Shown here in pieces: positions 1 through 7,923 of a DNA stretch of 64,000 bases. The notes under the pieces are model-generated. The model was given only the letters and a program-made list of their open reading frames with translations, did no database searches and was not told where the DNA came from. This DNA comes from Ardenticatenales bacterium (GTDB lineage: Bacteria > Chloroflexota > Anaerolineae > Epilineales > Epilineaceae): contig JADYYS010000053.1 of the NCBI GenBank assembly GCA_020853525.1, positions 28,177-92,176 on the forward strand, in the 5' to 3' direction. Numbering within the stretch: the first letter of the stretch is position 1; each line of letters starts with the position of its first letter. The position numbers and the translations under genes were made by a program.

Positions 1-1
1 C

Positions 2-433
2 CTCGAAGGGCCGACGCGCGTCGTCTTCCAGAGCCGGAGCGGCCCGCCCCACCAGCCGTGGCTCGAACCCGACGTCGGCGATGTCGCCGCCGAGCTGGCA
101 GCACGCGGCGTCACGGATCTCGTCGTCGTGCCGATCGGCTTCATCTCGGACCATATCGAGGTCGTCTTCGACCTCGACACCGAGCTGGCCGAGCGGTGCC
201 GGACGCTCGGCGTTCGCTTGACCCGTGTGCCCACCGTCGGCACCGATCCCGCGTTCGTCCGCATGATCCGCGACCTCGTCGTCGAACGGCAGACGCCCGG
301 CGCAGCGCGGCCGGCGCTGGGCGATCTCGGCGCGGGCCACGACGTGTGCCCGGCGTATTGCTGTTGGTACGAGCCGACGACGGGACGCCCATCGTCACCA
401 CCGACGTCCGCGAGCGAGGTTGCGTCGTCGTAA
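2..433 (+). CDS. hemH: ferrochelatase, C-terminal part (gene cut by window edge)
   Basis: This is the C-terminal 143 residues of a ferrochelatase, which inserts iron into the porphyrin ring at the end of haem synthesis. The reading frame is open from base 2. It carries the family stretch FQSRSGPPHQPWLEPDV and then PIGFISDHIEVVFDLDTE, which holds the conserved His and catalytic Glu (HIE). The SDH form resembles the Gram-positive and actinobacterial branch, so the product could be a coproporphyrin ferrochelatase. The last 30 residues contain CPAYCC, reminiscent of the cysteine-rich tails that bind a [2Fe-2S] cluster in some bacterial ferrochelatases. The cluster assignment is inference. The N-terminal half lies outside the window. 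Confidence 0.9.
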   Translation, partial: LEGPTRVVFQSRSGPPHQPWLEPDVGDVAAELAARGVTDLVVVPIGFISDHIEVVFDLDTELAERCRTLGVRLTRVPTVGTDPAFVRMIRDLVVERQTPGAARPALGDLGAGHDVCPAYCCWYEPTTGRPSSPPTSASEVASS

Positions 434-453
434 CGTCCTGCCAACCGCGCCGC

Positions 454-487
454 AAAGGCGGTCGGGTATAAAAGGCGGTCGGGTATA
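454..487. repeat. perfect tandem duplication of 17 bp
   Basis: The unit aaaggcggtcgggtata occurs twice back to back (454-470 and 471-487), 20 bases after the ferrochelatase stop. A second short duplication (gagggttgt) follows near 515-535. No gene is visible between 434 and 663. The gtata ends could contribute to a promoter for the downstream repeat-protein gene, but no convincing -35/-10 pair was found. Confidence 0.8.
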
Positions 488-544
488 TCAGTTGTCGGCG
501 TTCCGACCGCGAGGGTTGTGAGAGGGTTGTGAACGCAGGGAGGA

Positions 545-568
545 GGGCACGGCATGCCGTGCCCCTAC
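545..568. repeat. GC-rich palindromic interspersed repeat, half degenerate
   Basis: Bases 545-564 form a perfect 20-bp palindrome centred on GGCATGCC. The right half continues into gcccctac, the same ending as the element at 44684-44711, while the left flank has diverged. It lies about 100 bases upstream of the exported repeat-protein gene and looks like a member of the palindrome family described at 33681 and 44684. Confidence 0.6.
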
Positions 569-663
569 ACGTCGATCATCGTGAAGCCGTCGGTTGCGTA
601 GGGTCGCCAACGCAGCGATCACCCGACGTGCGATTGCGAACGCATTCCACCCGGAGGACCCAC

Positions 664-3600
664 ATGCTGCACTTCTTCCACCGCACCCCGCGCGTCCGCG
701 CGCTCGCCGCCGTGCTCGGCGCGCTCGTGCTCCTCGCCGGCCCCCGCCCACCCACCGCCGCACAGTCCACGCCGCCGCTCCGGCTCGAGGCGGATCTCTG
801 GGCGTCCTGGGTCTCGGTCCCGGCCCTGCCCGGCCAGTTCGTCGAGGCCGAGGTCCGTCGCCCGAACGGAAGCCGGCTGATCGGCGTCGGCAGCGGGGAC
901 GCCGACGGGCGGGCGGTGCTCGATCTCTTCAACCCCGAGGGCGGTCAGGGCGGTCCGGCGGCCGTTCAGCCGGGCGACACGGTGCGGATCGCCCAGAGCG
1001 GCCGTCGCCCGCTCGAGATCGTCGTGCCGGGGCTCTCGGCCCGTGTCGACGCGGCCGCCGATCGCCTGTCCGGGACGGCGCCGGCGGGCGCGAGCGTGTC
1101 GATCCTGGCGCAGCTCGAGTTGACCGGTCCGGACGGCACCGTGCTGTGGCGCGACGTTCCGACGCAAGCCGTGGCCGGCCCGGACGGCGCCTGGAGCGTC
1201 GACCTCCGCGCCGAGGGCGTCGATCTGCCGGCCGGGCGGACGCGCGGCCGCGCCTGGATCGAGACGGTCGACCACGACCGGTTCTTCGCGCGCTTCAACG
1301 ACGTCCGCCTGGACGCCACGCTCGGCGCATACGAGGTCCGGGGGCTGGCAACGCCGGGTCACCGCGTGCGCGGCACCATCACCCACGCCGACGGTTCCAC
1401 GACGGCGCTGCCCGAGCGCACCGTCATCGGCGACGGGGCGTTCAGCCTCGGCGCGGCGGGCTTCGGCCGCTTCGGCCCACCCCCGCCCGACGCGCGACCG
1501 CTGCGCATCGGCGACCGTATCGAGCTGACGGTGACCGGAACGGGCAGCGGTGAAGTGGCGGCCCTCACCCTGGTCCTGCCCGAAATCGCGGTGTCGATCG
1601 ACGCTTCGGCCGACCTCGTCCGCGGCACGGCGCCGGCCGACACCGACGTGCGCGTCGAAGCCACATCGCTCGACGGCGTGCAGTCCGTTCGCGTCGCCCG
1701 CACCGACGCCGGCGGGGCGTTCGCGGCGGACTTCCGCGGAACGGTGGACCTCGGGCCGGGCTGGCTGGCCAAGGTCAGCGTCGAGCCGTCGCCCAGCACG
1801 TCGGCCGGCGCCGTGGCCGTCGTACCGCAGGCACGCGTCGGCGTCGGGCTGACGTCCGTGCGCGGCTTGGCCGACCCGGGGACGCCGATCACCGTTACGC
1901 TGCGCGGGCCGAACGGGGCCCAGCGGCGGATGGAGCCGGCGCTGGCCGGCGCAACCGGGAGTTGGACAGTGAACCTGGCCGATTTCGTGCCCGGCGGCGG
2001 CGACGAGGTCGAGGTTCGTGCCGGCGACCGCATCGAGATCACCTCCATCGACGGGGACCCGGCGGTGGCCAATGTGCCGACGCTCACCGCGCTGGCGGAT
2101 GCCGACGCGGACAGCGTGGGCGGGACGGCGCCGCCCGGTGCGCGGCTACGCGTCGTCGCGGAGGGCCGGAGCGTGAACGCAACGGCCGACGGGTCGGGTC
2201 GCTGGACGGCCTCCTTCGCCGGCACGCTCGACGTGGCGGCGCCCATGGGCGGCGAGGTCTGGCTGGAGGACGGCGCGTTCGCGTTCTACACAACGTGGTC
2301 GGTCGTGCGGCTGAACGTTGAGCTCGGCGGCAACTTCGTCACCGGCAACGGCCCGCGCGGCCGGGCGATCGACGCCGTGCTGCGCGACGCCGACGGCAAG
2401 GTCGTGGCCACGGCGCACGGCCGCGTCTTCGATCGGCTCGCGTTCGGCGGGGCCGAGGTGATCATCATCGGCGCCGAGCAAGACAGCTTCTACCTCGACT
2501 TCCTCGACCTGACCGGCGCGTCGGTAGCGATCGAAGCCGGCGACGTCCTGCAGGTGACGGCGGGCGATCAGACCGTCTCGTTCGTCGTCCCGGCGCTGGA
2601 CGGCGCGGTGTTCGTGGCCGACGACGTGATCAGCGGCCGCACGCGCGCCGGCGCCACCGTCCGCATCCGCGTCCAGCGCGACGATGCGCCGGCCGCCGAG
2701 GCGACGACCACGGCCGGTGCCGACGGGACGTTCAGCCACCGCTTCGCGCCCGGCGTCGACCTCCTCTACAACGACTTCGTCCAGCTCGAAGCCGACGTGA
2801 GCGGCCACCGCGTCTCTCGCTACGTCGGCAGCCCGGGCATCCAGGTCGACCTCGACCGGAACACCGTCCAGGGCCAGATCGCGCCCGACGCCCGCGTCCG
2901 CATCGAGGCCAGGCGTGGCGGTACCGTCTTGGCCGGCGTCGAGTCACAGACCGGTCCGCTCGGGTTCTACTTCGAGACGCTGAGCGGCGCAAGCGGACGC
3001 CCGCTGTCGCTGCAGCAAGGCGACGTCGTGACCGTCACCACCATCGAACCGTCCGGCACGGCGCTGTCGATGACGCTGCCCGAGCTGACGGTCGACGCGG
3101 ACGAGGCCACGAACACTGTCGGGGGGCGTGCGACGCCCGGCGGCTCGCTGGCCGTCCTGGCGAACGACCAGGTCGGCGACACCGCGCTCGGGTTCGGCCA
3201 GGCGTGGCCCGAGATCGTCCCGTCCGGAAGCTGGCAGGCCGACTTCGTGCCGGCGCTGCGCGTACGGCCCGGGCTTGCGGTGAACGCGCAGTATCGGACG
3301 CCCGAGGGGCACATCGCCCTTCGCACCCGCATCGTGCCGCTCCTCAGCGCCGAGCACGGCGGCGCGAACGTCTGCGGCTGGTCTGCACCGTCCGGCGCCG
3401 TCCGCGCCGAACTGCGCGACGTCGCGGGGCGGGTGAAGGGCAACGGCGAGACGGAGGGCGCATGGTGGGACGGCGCGTTCCACGCCGTGCTGCGCGACGA
3501 CGCGGGCGCCGCGGTCACATCCGCGACGAGCGAGACCGTCTCGGCCGATCTCAGCGGCACAGCCGTCCAGGTCGCGCTGCCCGGACTCGATGTTGCAATG

Positions 3601-4707
3601 GACTGGACGACGCGCCGGCTGACGGGCACCGTCCCGCGCGGTGTCGCGCCCGAGATCCAGTTCCCGGCGCTGCGCTGCGGCGGCAACCTGGACGTGAACG
3701 GCCCGAGCCTCCGCGTCGGCTTTCGCCTCCGCTTCGGCGCCTCGCCCGACGGCCGGGTCGACTCCGAGATCCCGCTCCCGATCGAGGCCGGCCAGGGCTT
3801 CGAGATCGCGATGCGCACCGCCGGCGGCCATCGCGTCTTCAAGCAGTTCTGGCGGAGCCAGATCGAGGTCTATCTGGACACGCCGCGCGCCGCCGGTACG
3901 ACGAACAGCCAAGCGGCCGTCACGCTCACGCTGCGAGGCGCCGACGGCGCCGTGAAGGGCACGGCCGGCGGCACCGCCGACCCGTCCGGACGCTTCGACC
4001 TCGACATCGTCGATGCCGCCGGCGCGCCGGTCATGATCGCCGCCGGCGACACGCTGACGGCCGTCGGCGGCGGCGACAGCGCTGCGGTGCCGATCGACGC
4101 GCTCAGCTTCGACTGGAGCCCGGGCGGCCCGGTCTCCGGCCTCGCGCCCGCCGGCCGGGACCTCCGCCTCACGCTGCGCCTGACCGACGGCCGCCGCCTG
4201 TCGCTCCCGCGCACCGCCGACGCGAACGGCCGCTGGGCCTTCACCGCCGACGAGGTGCCGGTGCGCGGCGGGTGGACGCTCGACGACGTGACGGCCGTGC
4301 GCGCGGCGCTCTTGACGGCCGGAGGGCACAGCATCATCGACCAGTCGAGCGGGTTCGAGGCGCCGGACGAGCCGCCGGCGGAGCGGGGAGGGGTGATCTA
4401 CTTGCCGGCGTTGCTGGCGAAGGCGACGCTGGGCGGGACGCGGGCGGTCGCCGGCAACCCGGCGGCAGCCCATCGATCGTCGGTTGTTCGGCCGAGCCGC
4501 CCGTGGGCAGACGGGCCGCCGTCCGTGCCCGACGTCGTCGCCGGCACACTCCTTGTGGTCGACGAGGCCGGCGGCCAAGCCGATCGACCGGATCGCCTGC
4601 TCATCGACGATCGTCGCCCCAGCGCGCGGCGGGGCGTATCATCGTCGCCTGAACTTGCGACGCGGCCGATGCTCGAACGTCAGGATTCCTCGCCGGCGCG
4701 TCCATGA
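664..4707 (+). CDS. exported protein built of about a dozen beta-sandwich-like repeats
   Basis: A 1347-residue exported protein of unknown function. ATG 664 is preceded by a GGAGG at 653-657 and begins a clear signal peptide (hydrophobic ALAAVLGALVLLAG, then AAQS). The rest is a chain of roughly 90-110-residue modules with the recurring pattern V..D...D.V.GTAPAG..V.V.A followed by a DGxW/GAF strand, like Ig-like or carboxypeptidase-regulatory folds of surface adhesins. Near residue 1245 is VIYLPALLAK, a YLPL-type motif shared with two other exported proteins here. The final ~85 residues (from about 4450) lack the module pattern, are Arg/Ser-rich and overlap a possible promoter for the next gene. 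They may be read-through caused by a lost stop or a frameshift. Confidence 0.8.
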   Translation: MLHFFHRTPRVRALAAVLGALVLLAGPRPPTAAQSTPPLRLEADLWASWVSVPALPGQFVEAEVRRPNGSRLIGVGSGDADGRAVLDLFNPEGGQGGPAAVQPGDTVRIAQSGRRPLEIVVPGLSARVDAAADRLSGTAPAGASVSILAQLELTGPDGTVLWRDVPTQAVAGPDGAWSVDLRAEGVDLPAGRTRGRAWIETVDHDRFFARFNDVRLDATLGAYEVRGLATPGHRVRGTITHADGSTTALPERTVIGDGAFSLGAAGFGRFGPPPPDARPLRIGDRIELTVTGTGSGEVAALTLVLPEIAVSIDASADLVRGTAPADTDVRVEATSLDGVQSVRVARTDAGGAFAADFRGTVDLGPGWLAKVSVEPSPSTSAGAVAVVPQARVGVGLTSVRGLADPGTPITVTLRGPNGAQRRMEPALAGATGSWTVNLADFVPGGGDEVEVRAGDRIEITSIDGDPAVANVPTLTALADADADSVGGTAPPGARLRVVAEGRSVNATADGSGRWTASFAGTLDVAAPMGGEVWLEDGAFAFYTTWSVVRLNVELGGNFVTGNGPRGRAIDAVLRDADGKVVATAHGRVFDRLAFGGAEVIIIGAEQDSFYLDFLDLTGASVAIEAGDVLQVTAGDQTVSFVVPALDGAVFVADDVISGRTRAGATVRIRVQRDDAPAAEATTTAGADGTFSHRFAPGVDLLYNDFVQLEADVSGHRVSRYVGSPGIQVDLDRNTVQGQIAPDARVRIEARRGGTVLAGVESQTGPLGFYFETLSGASGRPLSLQQGDVVTVTTIEPSGTALSMTLPELTVDADEATNTVGGRATPGGSLAVLANDQVGDTALGFGQAWPEIVPSGSWQADFVPALRVRPGLAVNAQYRTPEGHIALRTRIVPLLSAEHGGANVCGWSAPSGAVRAELRDVAGRVKGNGETEGAWWDGAFHAVLRDDAGAAVTSATSETVSADLSGTAVQVALPGLDVAMDWTTRRLTGTVPRGVAPEIQFPALRCGGNLDVNGPSLRVGFRLRFGASPDGRVDSEIPLPIEAGQGFEIAMRTAGGHRVFKQFWRSQIEVYLDTPRAAGTTNSQAAVTLTLRGADGAVKGTAGGTADPSGRFDLDIVDAAGAPVMIAAGDTLTAVGGGDSAAVPIDALSFDWSPGGPVSGLAPAGRDLRLTLRLTDGRRLSLPRTADANGRWAFTADEVPVRGGWTLDDVTAVRAALLTAGGHSIIDQSSGFEAPDEPPAERGGVIYLPALLAKATLGGTRAVAGNPAAAHRSSVVRPSRPWADGPPSVPDVVAGTLLVVDEAGGQADRPDRLLIDDRRPSARRGVSSSPELATRPMLERQDSSPARP

Positions 4708-4728
4708 CAGCCGACCCAGGAGAGCTTC

Positions 4729-5802
4729 ATGACGACGTCGGTGCGAGGGCTGGGTCGCGGGCTGCCGTGGCTCGGCATCTTCCATCTGCTCGTGTTGTAC
4801 GTCGTCTGGAGCACGACCTATCTGGCGATCAAGGTGGCCGTCGAGCCGGGCAGCGGCTTCCCTCCGTGGTCGATGGCCGGCTCGCGTCTCGTCTGCGCCG
4901 GGCTCATGTTGCTGGTTATCGCCAAGGTCCGCCGCCACTCGTTGCGGCTGACGCGGCGCGATGTCGCGATCCTGGCGGCGACGGGTCTCCTGTTGTGGAT
5001 CGGCGGCAACGGGCTCGTCACGTGGTCGGAGCAGTACGCGGACTCGAGCTACGCCGCGTTGCTCGTCGGCGCGATGCCGATCTGGGGCGCGGTGATGGAG
5101 GGTGTGCTCGACCGGCGGCGGCCGTCGCTGGCCCTCGCCGCGGCGCTCCTCGTCGGCTTCGCGGGGGTGGCGGTGCTGACGGTGCCGAAGCTGATGTCGT
5201 CCCACGGCGCCGACCTCGTCGCCGTCGTCGCGCTCCTGTTCGCCCCGCTCCTGTGGGGCAGCGGCGCGCTGCTGCAGAGCCGGCGGTCGGTGTCGGTGTC
5301 GTCGCTCGTCAGCGCCGGGTGGCAGCAGGTCTTCGGCGGGGCGATGTTCGTCGTGCTGTCGCTGGCGGCACGGGAGCCGCTGCCCCACCCGACGCCGACC
5401 GCGCTGGCCGGCTGGGCGTACCTCGTCGTCGTCGGCGGCCTGGCGTTCTTCTCGTTCGTCCTGGCGCTGCAGCTCCTGCCGGCGCGGCTCGTCTTCACGT
5501 ACGCCTACGTGAACCCGGTCGGCGCGGCGCTGCTGGGATGGTGGCTGCTCTCCGAACCGATCACGTGGTGGACGGTGCTCGGCGCGGTGCTCGTGATCCT
5601 GGGGGTGGCGGGCGTGTTCCGCGAGCGCTACCGGGCACGGAAGGCGAGCGGGGCCGCGCACGACGTCGTCGCCGCAGCGGATCCGATGCCGACACCGTTA
5701 ACGAGCACCGCCGAGGCCCTCGCGGACCTCGGCGGCGTGGCAGGCGGGACAGGAATCGAACCTGCAACCTCCGGTGTTGGAGACCAGCGCTCTGCCAATT
5801 GA
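4729..5802 (+). CDS. EamA/DMT-family permease
   Basis: An inner-membrane transporter of the drug/metabolite (EamA) superfamily; substrate unknown. It has about ten hydrophobic segments in two homologous halves. Family-like stretches are VVWSTTYLAIKVAV near the N-terminus, GNGLVTWSEQYADSSYAALL mid-protein, and a second half ending in PVGAALLGWWLLSE. ATG 4729 follows AGGAGAG at a good distance. The last 21 or so codons run through the antisense of the tRNA-Trp gene, and the TGA stop at 5800-5802 lies inside it. The tail therefore is not family sequence, and the ancestral stop was probably near 5650-5700. Confidence 0.88.
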   Translation: MTTSVRGLGRGLPWLGIFHLLVLYVVWSTTYLAIKVAVEPGSGFPPWSMAGSRLVCAGLMLLVIAKVRRHSLRLTRRDVAILAATGLLLWIGGNGLVTWSEQYADSSYAALLVGAMPIWGAVMEGVLDRRRPSLALAAALLVGFAGVAVLTVPKLMSSHGADLVAVVALLFAPLLWGSGALLQSRRSVSVSSLVSAGWQQVFGGAMFVVLSLAAREPLPHPTPTALAGWAYLVVVGGLAFFSFVLALQLLPARLVFTYAYVNPVGAALLGWWLLSEPITWWTVLGAVLVILGVAGVFRERYRARKASGAAHDVVAAADPMPTPLTSTAEALADLGGVAGGTGIEPATSGVGDQRSAN

Positions 5803-5813
5803 GCTACCCGCCT
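5738..5813 (-). tRNA. trnW: tRNA-Trp (anticodon CCA)
   Basis: On the minus strand this folds as a complete cloverleaf. The 7-bp acceptor stem is AGGCGGG/CCCGCCT, the D arm GCTC..GAGC, the anticodon stem CTGGT/ACCGG around loop CTCCAAC with anticodon CCA, and the T arm GCAGG-TTCGATT-CCTGT. The discriminator is G and a genomic CCA end is encoded at 5738-5740. It lies antisense to the 3' end of the EamA permease gene, overlapping it by 65 bases. Confidence 0.97.
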
Positions 5814-5843
5814 ACATGTCGGGCTGGACCGACAGGGTTGCGA

Positions 5844-5852
5844 ATTATATCA
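5844..5852 (-). promoter_or_regulatory. extended -10 promoter of tRNA-Trp
   Basis: The minus strand reads TGATATAAT, a perfect TATAAT with the TGn extension. It ends about 30 bases before the tRNA 5' end, so transcription would start near 5837. No good -35 is seen, which fits an extended -10 promoter. Confidence 0.7.
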
Positions 5853-5873
5853 CATTCGCGTGGTCTGCCGGCA

Positions 5874-6003
5874 GCTGAAGCTGGCCGGCTGGAGGCGACC
5901 CGGACGGGCCGCCATGGTGCCCGCCTGCGCGGGCACCCAGAAATCGGCAGCGCCCGCGCAGGCGGGCGCAATGGCCGAAGGCCCTCAGCCGGCCGGCTTC
6001 AGC
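5874..6003. repeat. nested inverted-repeat (REP/BIME-like) element
   Basis: Outer arms 5874-5895 and 5982-6003 are complementary at about 20 of 22 positions. Inner arms 5917-5936 and 5950-5969 (core GCCCGCCTGCGCGGGC) match at 18 of 20, and each inner arm is itself nearly palindromic. The whole 130-bp unit fills the space between the tRNA-Trp promoter and the stop of the minus-strand AhpD-like gene. It would form a long cruciform or RNA hairpin and may serve as that gene's terminator. No transposase is present. Confidence 0.8.
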
Positions 6004-6013
6004 CGCCGGTTTT

Positions 6014-6553
6014 CTACGACGGCCGAACATACCCGTGGTCCGCCAGCCGTCGCCCGCTCTCGTCGAACGCCGACAGCTCGCGCGGCGTCCACGTGCCGAG
6101 GCCGTCGACGTAGCGGGTGAACATGCTGAACGCGGCGGCGACGAGGACGGTGTCGTGGATCGCCTTGTCGTCCGCCCCTTCGGCCCGCGCCGCATCGATG
6201 TCGGCCGGCGCGACGGTCGTCGGGTCGCTGCGGACCTTGTCGGCGATGGCCAGCAGCGCGTGCAGCCGGGGGGTGATCGGGGCGGTCTCCCAGTCCTGGT
6301 TCACGAGATCGACGATCCCGCTGTCCGCGCCGAGCAGGTGCTTGGCGGCAGAGCCGTGGGAGGCCATTCAGAAGAAGCAGTTCTGCCGCGACGAGACGAA
6401 GCTGGCGATCAGCTCGCGCTCGCCCGGGCTGAGCGAACTCGGTCCGCGCAGCAGCGCCTGGGTGAAGGCGCCGAGAGGCGCGCCGGTCTCGGGATGGGCC
6501 GCGAGCAGCCCCGAGATGCCGGGCAGGCCGTCGGGGACGGGGATGTAGGCCAT
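6014..6553 (-). CDS. AhpD-like peroxidase-related protein, predicted selenoprotein (in-frame TGA at residue 62)
   Basis: A 179-residue protein of the AhpD/carboxymuconolactone-decarboxylase superfamily, provided the in-frame TGA at 6370-6368 is read as selenocysteine. ATG 6553 (MAYIPVPDGLPGISG) follows an AGGAG seven bases upstream. The active site reads RELIASFVSSRQNCFF-U-MASHGSAA. Glu47, Cys59, Sec62 and His66 match the spacing of Glu118, Cys130, Cys133 and His137 of Mycobacterium tuberculosis AhpD, so the TGA sits exactly at the nucleophilic cysteine. Both sides are in one frame and look like normal family sequence to the end. AhpD-like selenoproteins with a CxxU motif are known. Alternatives are a nonsense mutation or a TGC/TGA sequencing error. 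Selenocysteine genes are not in the window. Confidence 0.82.
6328..6350 (-). promoter_or_regulatory. candidate bacterial SECIS hairpin
   Basis: Directly downstream of the TGA, the mRNA can form a stem UGCCG/CGGCG, a 5' bulge CCA, a second stem AGC/GCU and an ACCU loop. The loop lies about 29 bases after the UGA, within the window usual for bacterial SECIS elements. The guanine often conserved in the loop is not evident, so the fold is only a candidate. Confidence 0.35.
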
Positions 6554-6720
6554 CGGGTGACTCCTGTGATTCGAATGACCGCGAACGCGTTCGTGACTGC
6601 GACGACGCGCCGCCATGGGGACAACGGCCGGTTGGGCGGGGGCGATACGGGCGCGACGGGATCACGACGGGAACACCTCACGGCCGGTGGGGTATGGGCG
6701 ACGCCGGCTCGCCACGACAT

Positions 6721-6756
6721 CGGCACGTCACACGTGCCGCGAGCCCGTCGTATACT
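6721..6756 (+). promoter_or_regulatory. palindromic operator candidate beside a TATACT -10 box
   Basis: In the 302-bp gap 6554-6855, the arms CGGCACGT (6721-6728) and ACGTGCCG (6732-6739) form a perfect inverted repeat around CAC. A TATACT -10 box lies at 6751-6756, so the palindrome covers the place of the -35 element. That layout suggests a repressor or activator site for the plus-strand lipoprotein gene. Nothing else was recognised in this gap. Confidence 0.4.
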
Positions 6757-6855
6757 GGCCCGTCGTCGCGGGACTCCCGCCGTCGCCCGCTCAACCGCGC
6801 CGCAGGCTCCGCCGACGCTTCTCGATCACCGACTGAACCGCAGAAGGACTGCACG

Positions 6856-7923
6856 ATGACCACTCCTCGTCCGTCGTCCGGCCGCTCCCATCGCGCCGCC
6901 CTCGCCCTGCCGCTCGCCGTCGTCCTCGCGACGACGGCCGCCTGCTCGGCCACGCCGACGCCCGTCGTCGACGTGCCGCCGCCCGTTACGGTCGCCGCCG
7001 ATGCCGGGTCGATGATCGATGCGGCCGCGCCGACCGCGCCAGCGGGCGCGCCAGCCGCCGGGGCGTCGGCCAGCGTCGCCGGCCTGCAGGCCGCCCTCGC
7101 GGCGCGCGACTACGACGTCCTCCAGGCGATGATGGGCGACGCGTTCGTCCTCGGCCTCTACCGCTCCGAGGGTATGACGCTCGACCCGGCCGCCGCACGC
7201 ACCGCGCTCAAGACGCAGTACCTGCCGCCCGCCGAACACGCCGTCGACACCACGGACGACCGGAACGCCTTCCCGGCGATCGACCCGCCGCTGGAGACGA
7301 TGTTCGACCCGGCGCTGATCGTGCACCAGCTGCTGTTCAGCCGCGGCTGGGGCGCGGATGGACAGGGCGAGGCGGCGCTCGTGCTGGCGGAGCGGGCGGA
7401 CGGATCGGTGTACTGGCACGGGATGGTGCTGGCGCCGTCGGGGTTCGGCGGCGCGACGGGCGACGCGGCGGGCAGCGGGAGCGGCGACGGCAGCGATGTC
7501 GCAGCAGCTGCCGGCGGCCCCGTGAGCGGCGATGGCTTCGCCGTCGATGCGCCGGCCGGCTGGACCGCCACGGAGAGCGGCGGCGGCGTGATCCTGACGT
7601 CGTTCGCGATGGACACGGCCGGCCACGGCGGGCTCGGGGCGGGGCAGACGAAGATCGACGTCCTCGAGCTCGTCGCCGACCCGGCGCCGGCGACGCTGGC
7701 CGAGGCCGTTGCCATCGTGAAGGCCGGCGACGCTGGTGCCACGTGGAGCGAGGGCCCGTTCACGCTCGCCAACGGCCTGACCGGCACACGCCTGATCAGC
7801 GCGGAGTCCACGGCGGCCATCGTCGACCTCGACGGGCGGTACCTCGTCGCCAGCTGTTACGGCGACGGCTGCGCGGCGGGCGGGGTGTTCGATGCGGTGG
7901 TGGCGTCGGTGCGGGCGGAGTGA
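6856..7923 (+). CDS. secreted lipoprotein of unknown function
   Basis: A 355-residue exported protein. The N-terminus has basic residues, a hydrophobic core ALALPLAVVLATTAAC and a cysteine that fits a weak lipobox (TAAC), so it is probably a lipoprotein. A Pro/Ala-rich linker follows, then a ~130-residue domain without a recognised name, a Gly/Ser-rich spacer near residue 205, and a C-terminal domain (GFAVDAPAGWTATES...) resembling the PsbP-like or 'photosystem-type' fold often seen in bacterial lipoproteins. ATG 6856 follows AAGGA. Its stop overlaps the GTG start of the glycosyltransferase, so the two are co-translated. Function is unknown. Confidence 0.75.
   Translation: MTTPRPSSGRSHRAALALPLAVVLATTAACSATPTPVVDVPPPVTVAADAGSMIDAAAPTAPAGAPAAGASASVAGLQAALAARDYDVLQAMMGDAFVLGLYRSEGMTLDPAAARTALKTQYLPPAEHAVDTTDDRNAFPAIDPPLETMFDPALIVHQLLFSRGWGADGQGEAALVLAERADGSVYWHGMVLAPSGFGGATGDAAGSGSGDGSDVAAAAGGPVSGDGFAVDAPAGWTATESGGGVILTSFAMDTAGHGGLGAGQTKIDVLELVADPAPATLAEAVAIVKAGDAGATWSEGPFTLANGLTGTRLISAESTAAIVDLDGRYLVASCYGDGCAAGGVFDAVVASVRAE

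Noticed and set aside
4704..6113. Long open frames on the other frames or strands of nearly every gene
   Set aside because: High GC makes long random frames. Those opposite or out of frame with clear family proteins are Arg/Pro-rich and carry no motifs.
6014..6616. Two separate small genes either side of the TGA at 6368-6370
   Set aside because: The second half has no ribosome site, would start exactly after the stop, and would split one catalytic motif. A single gene explains all the data.
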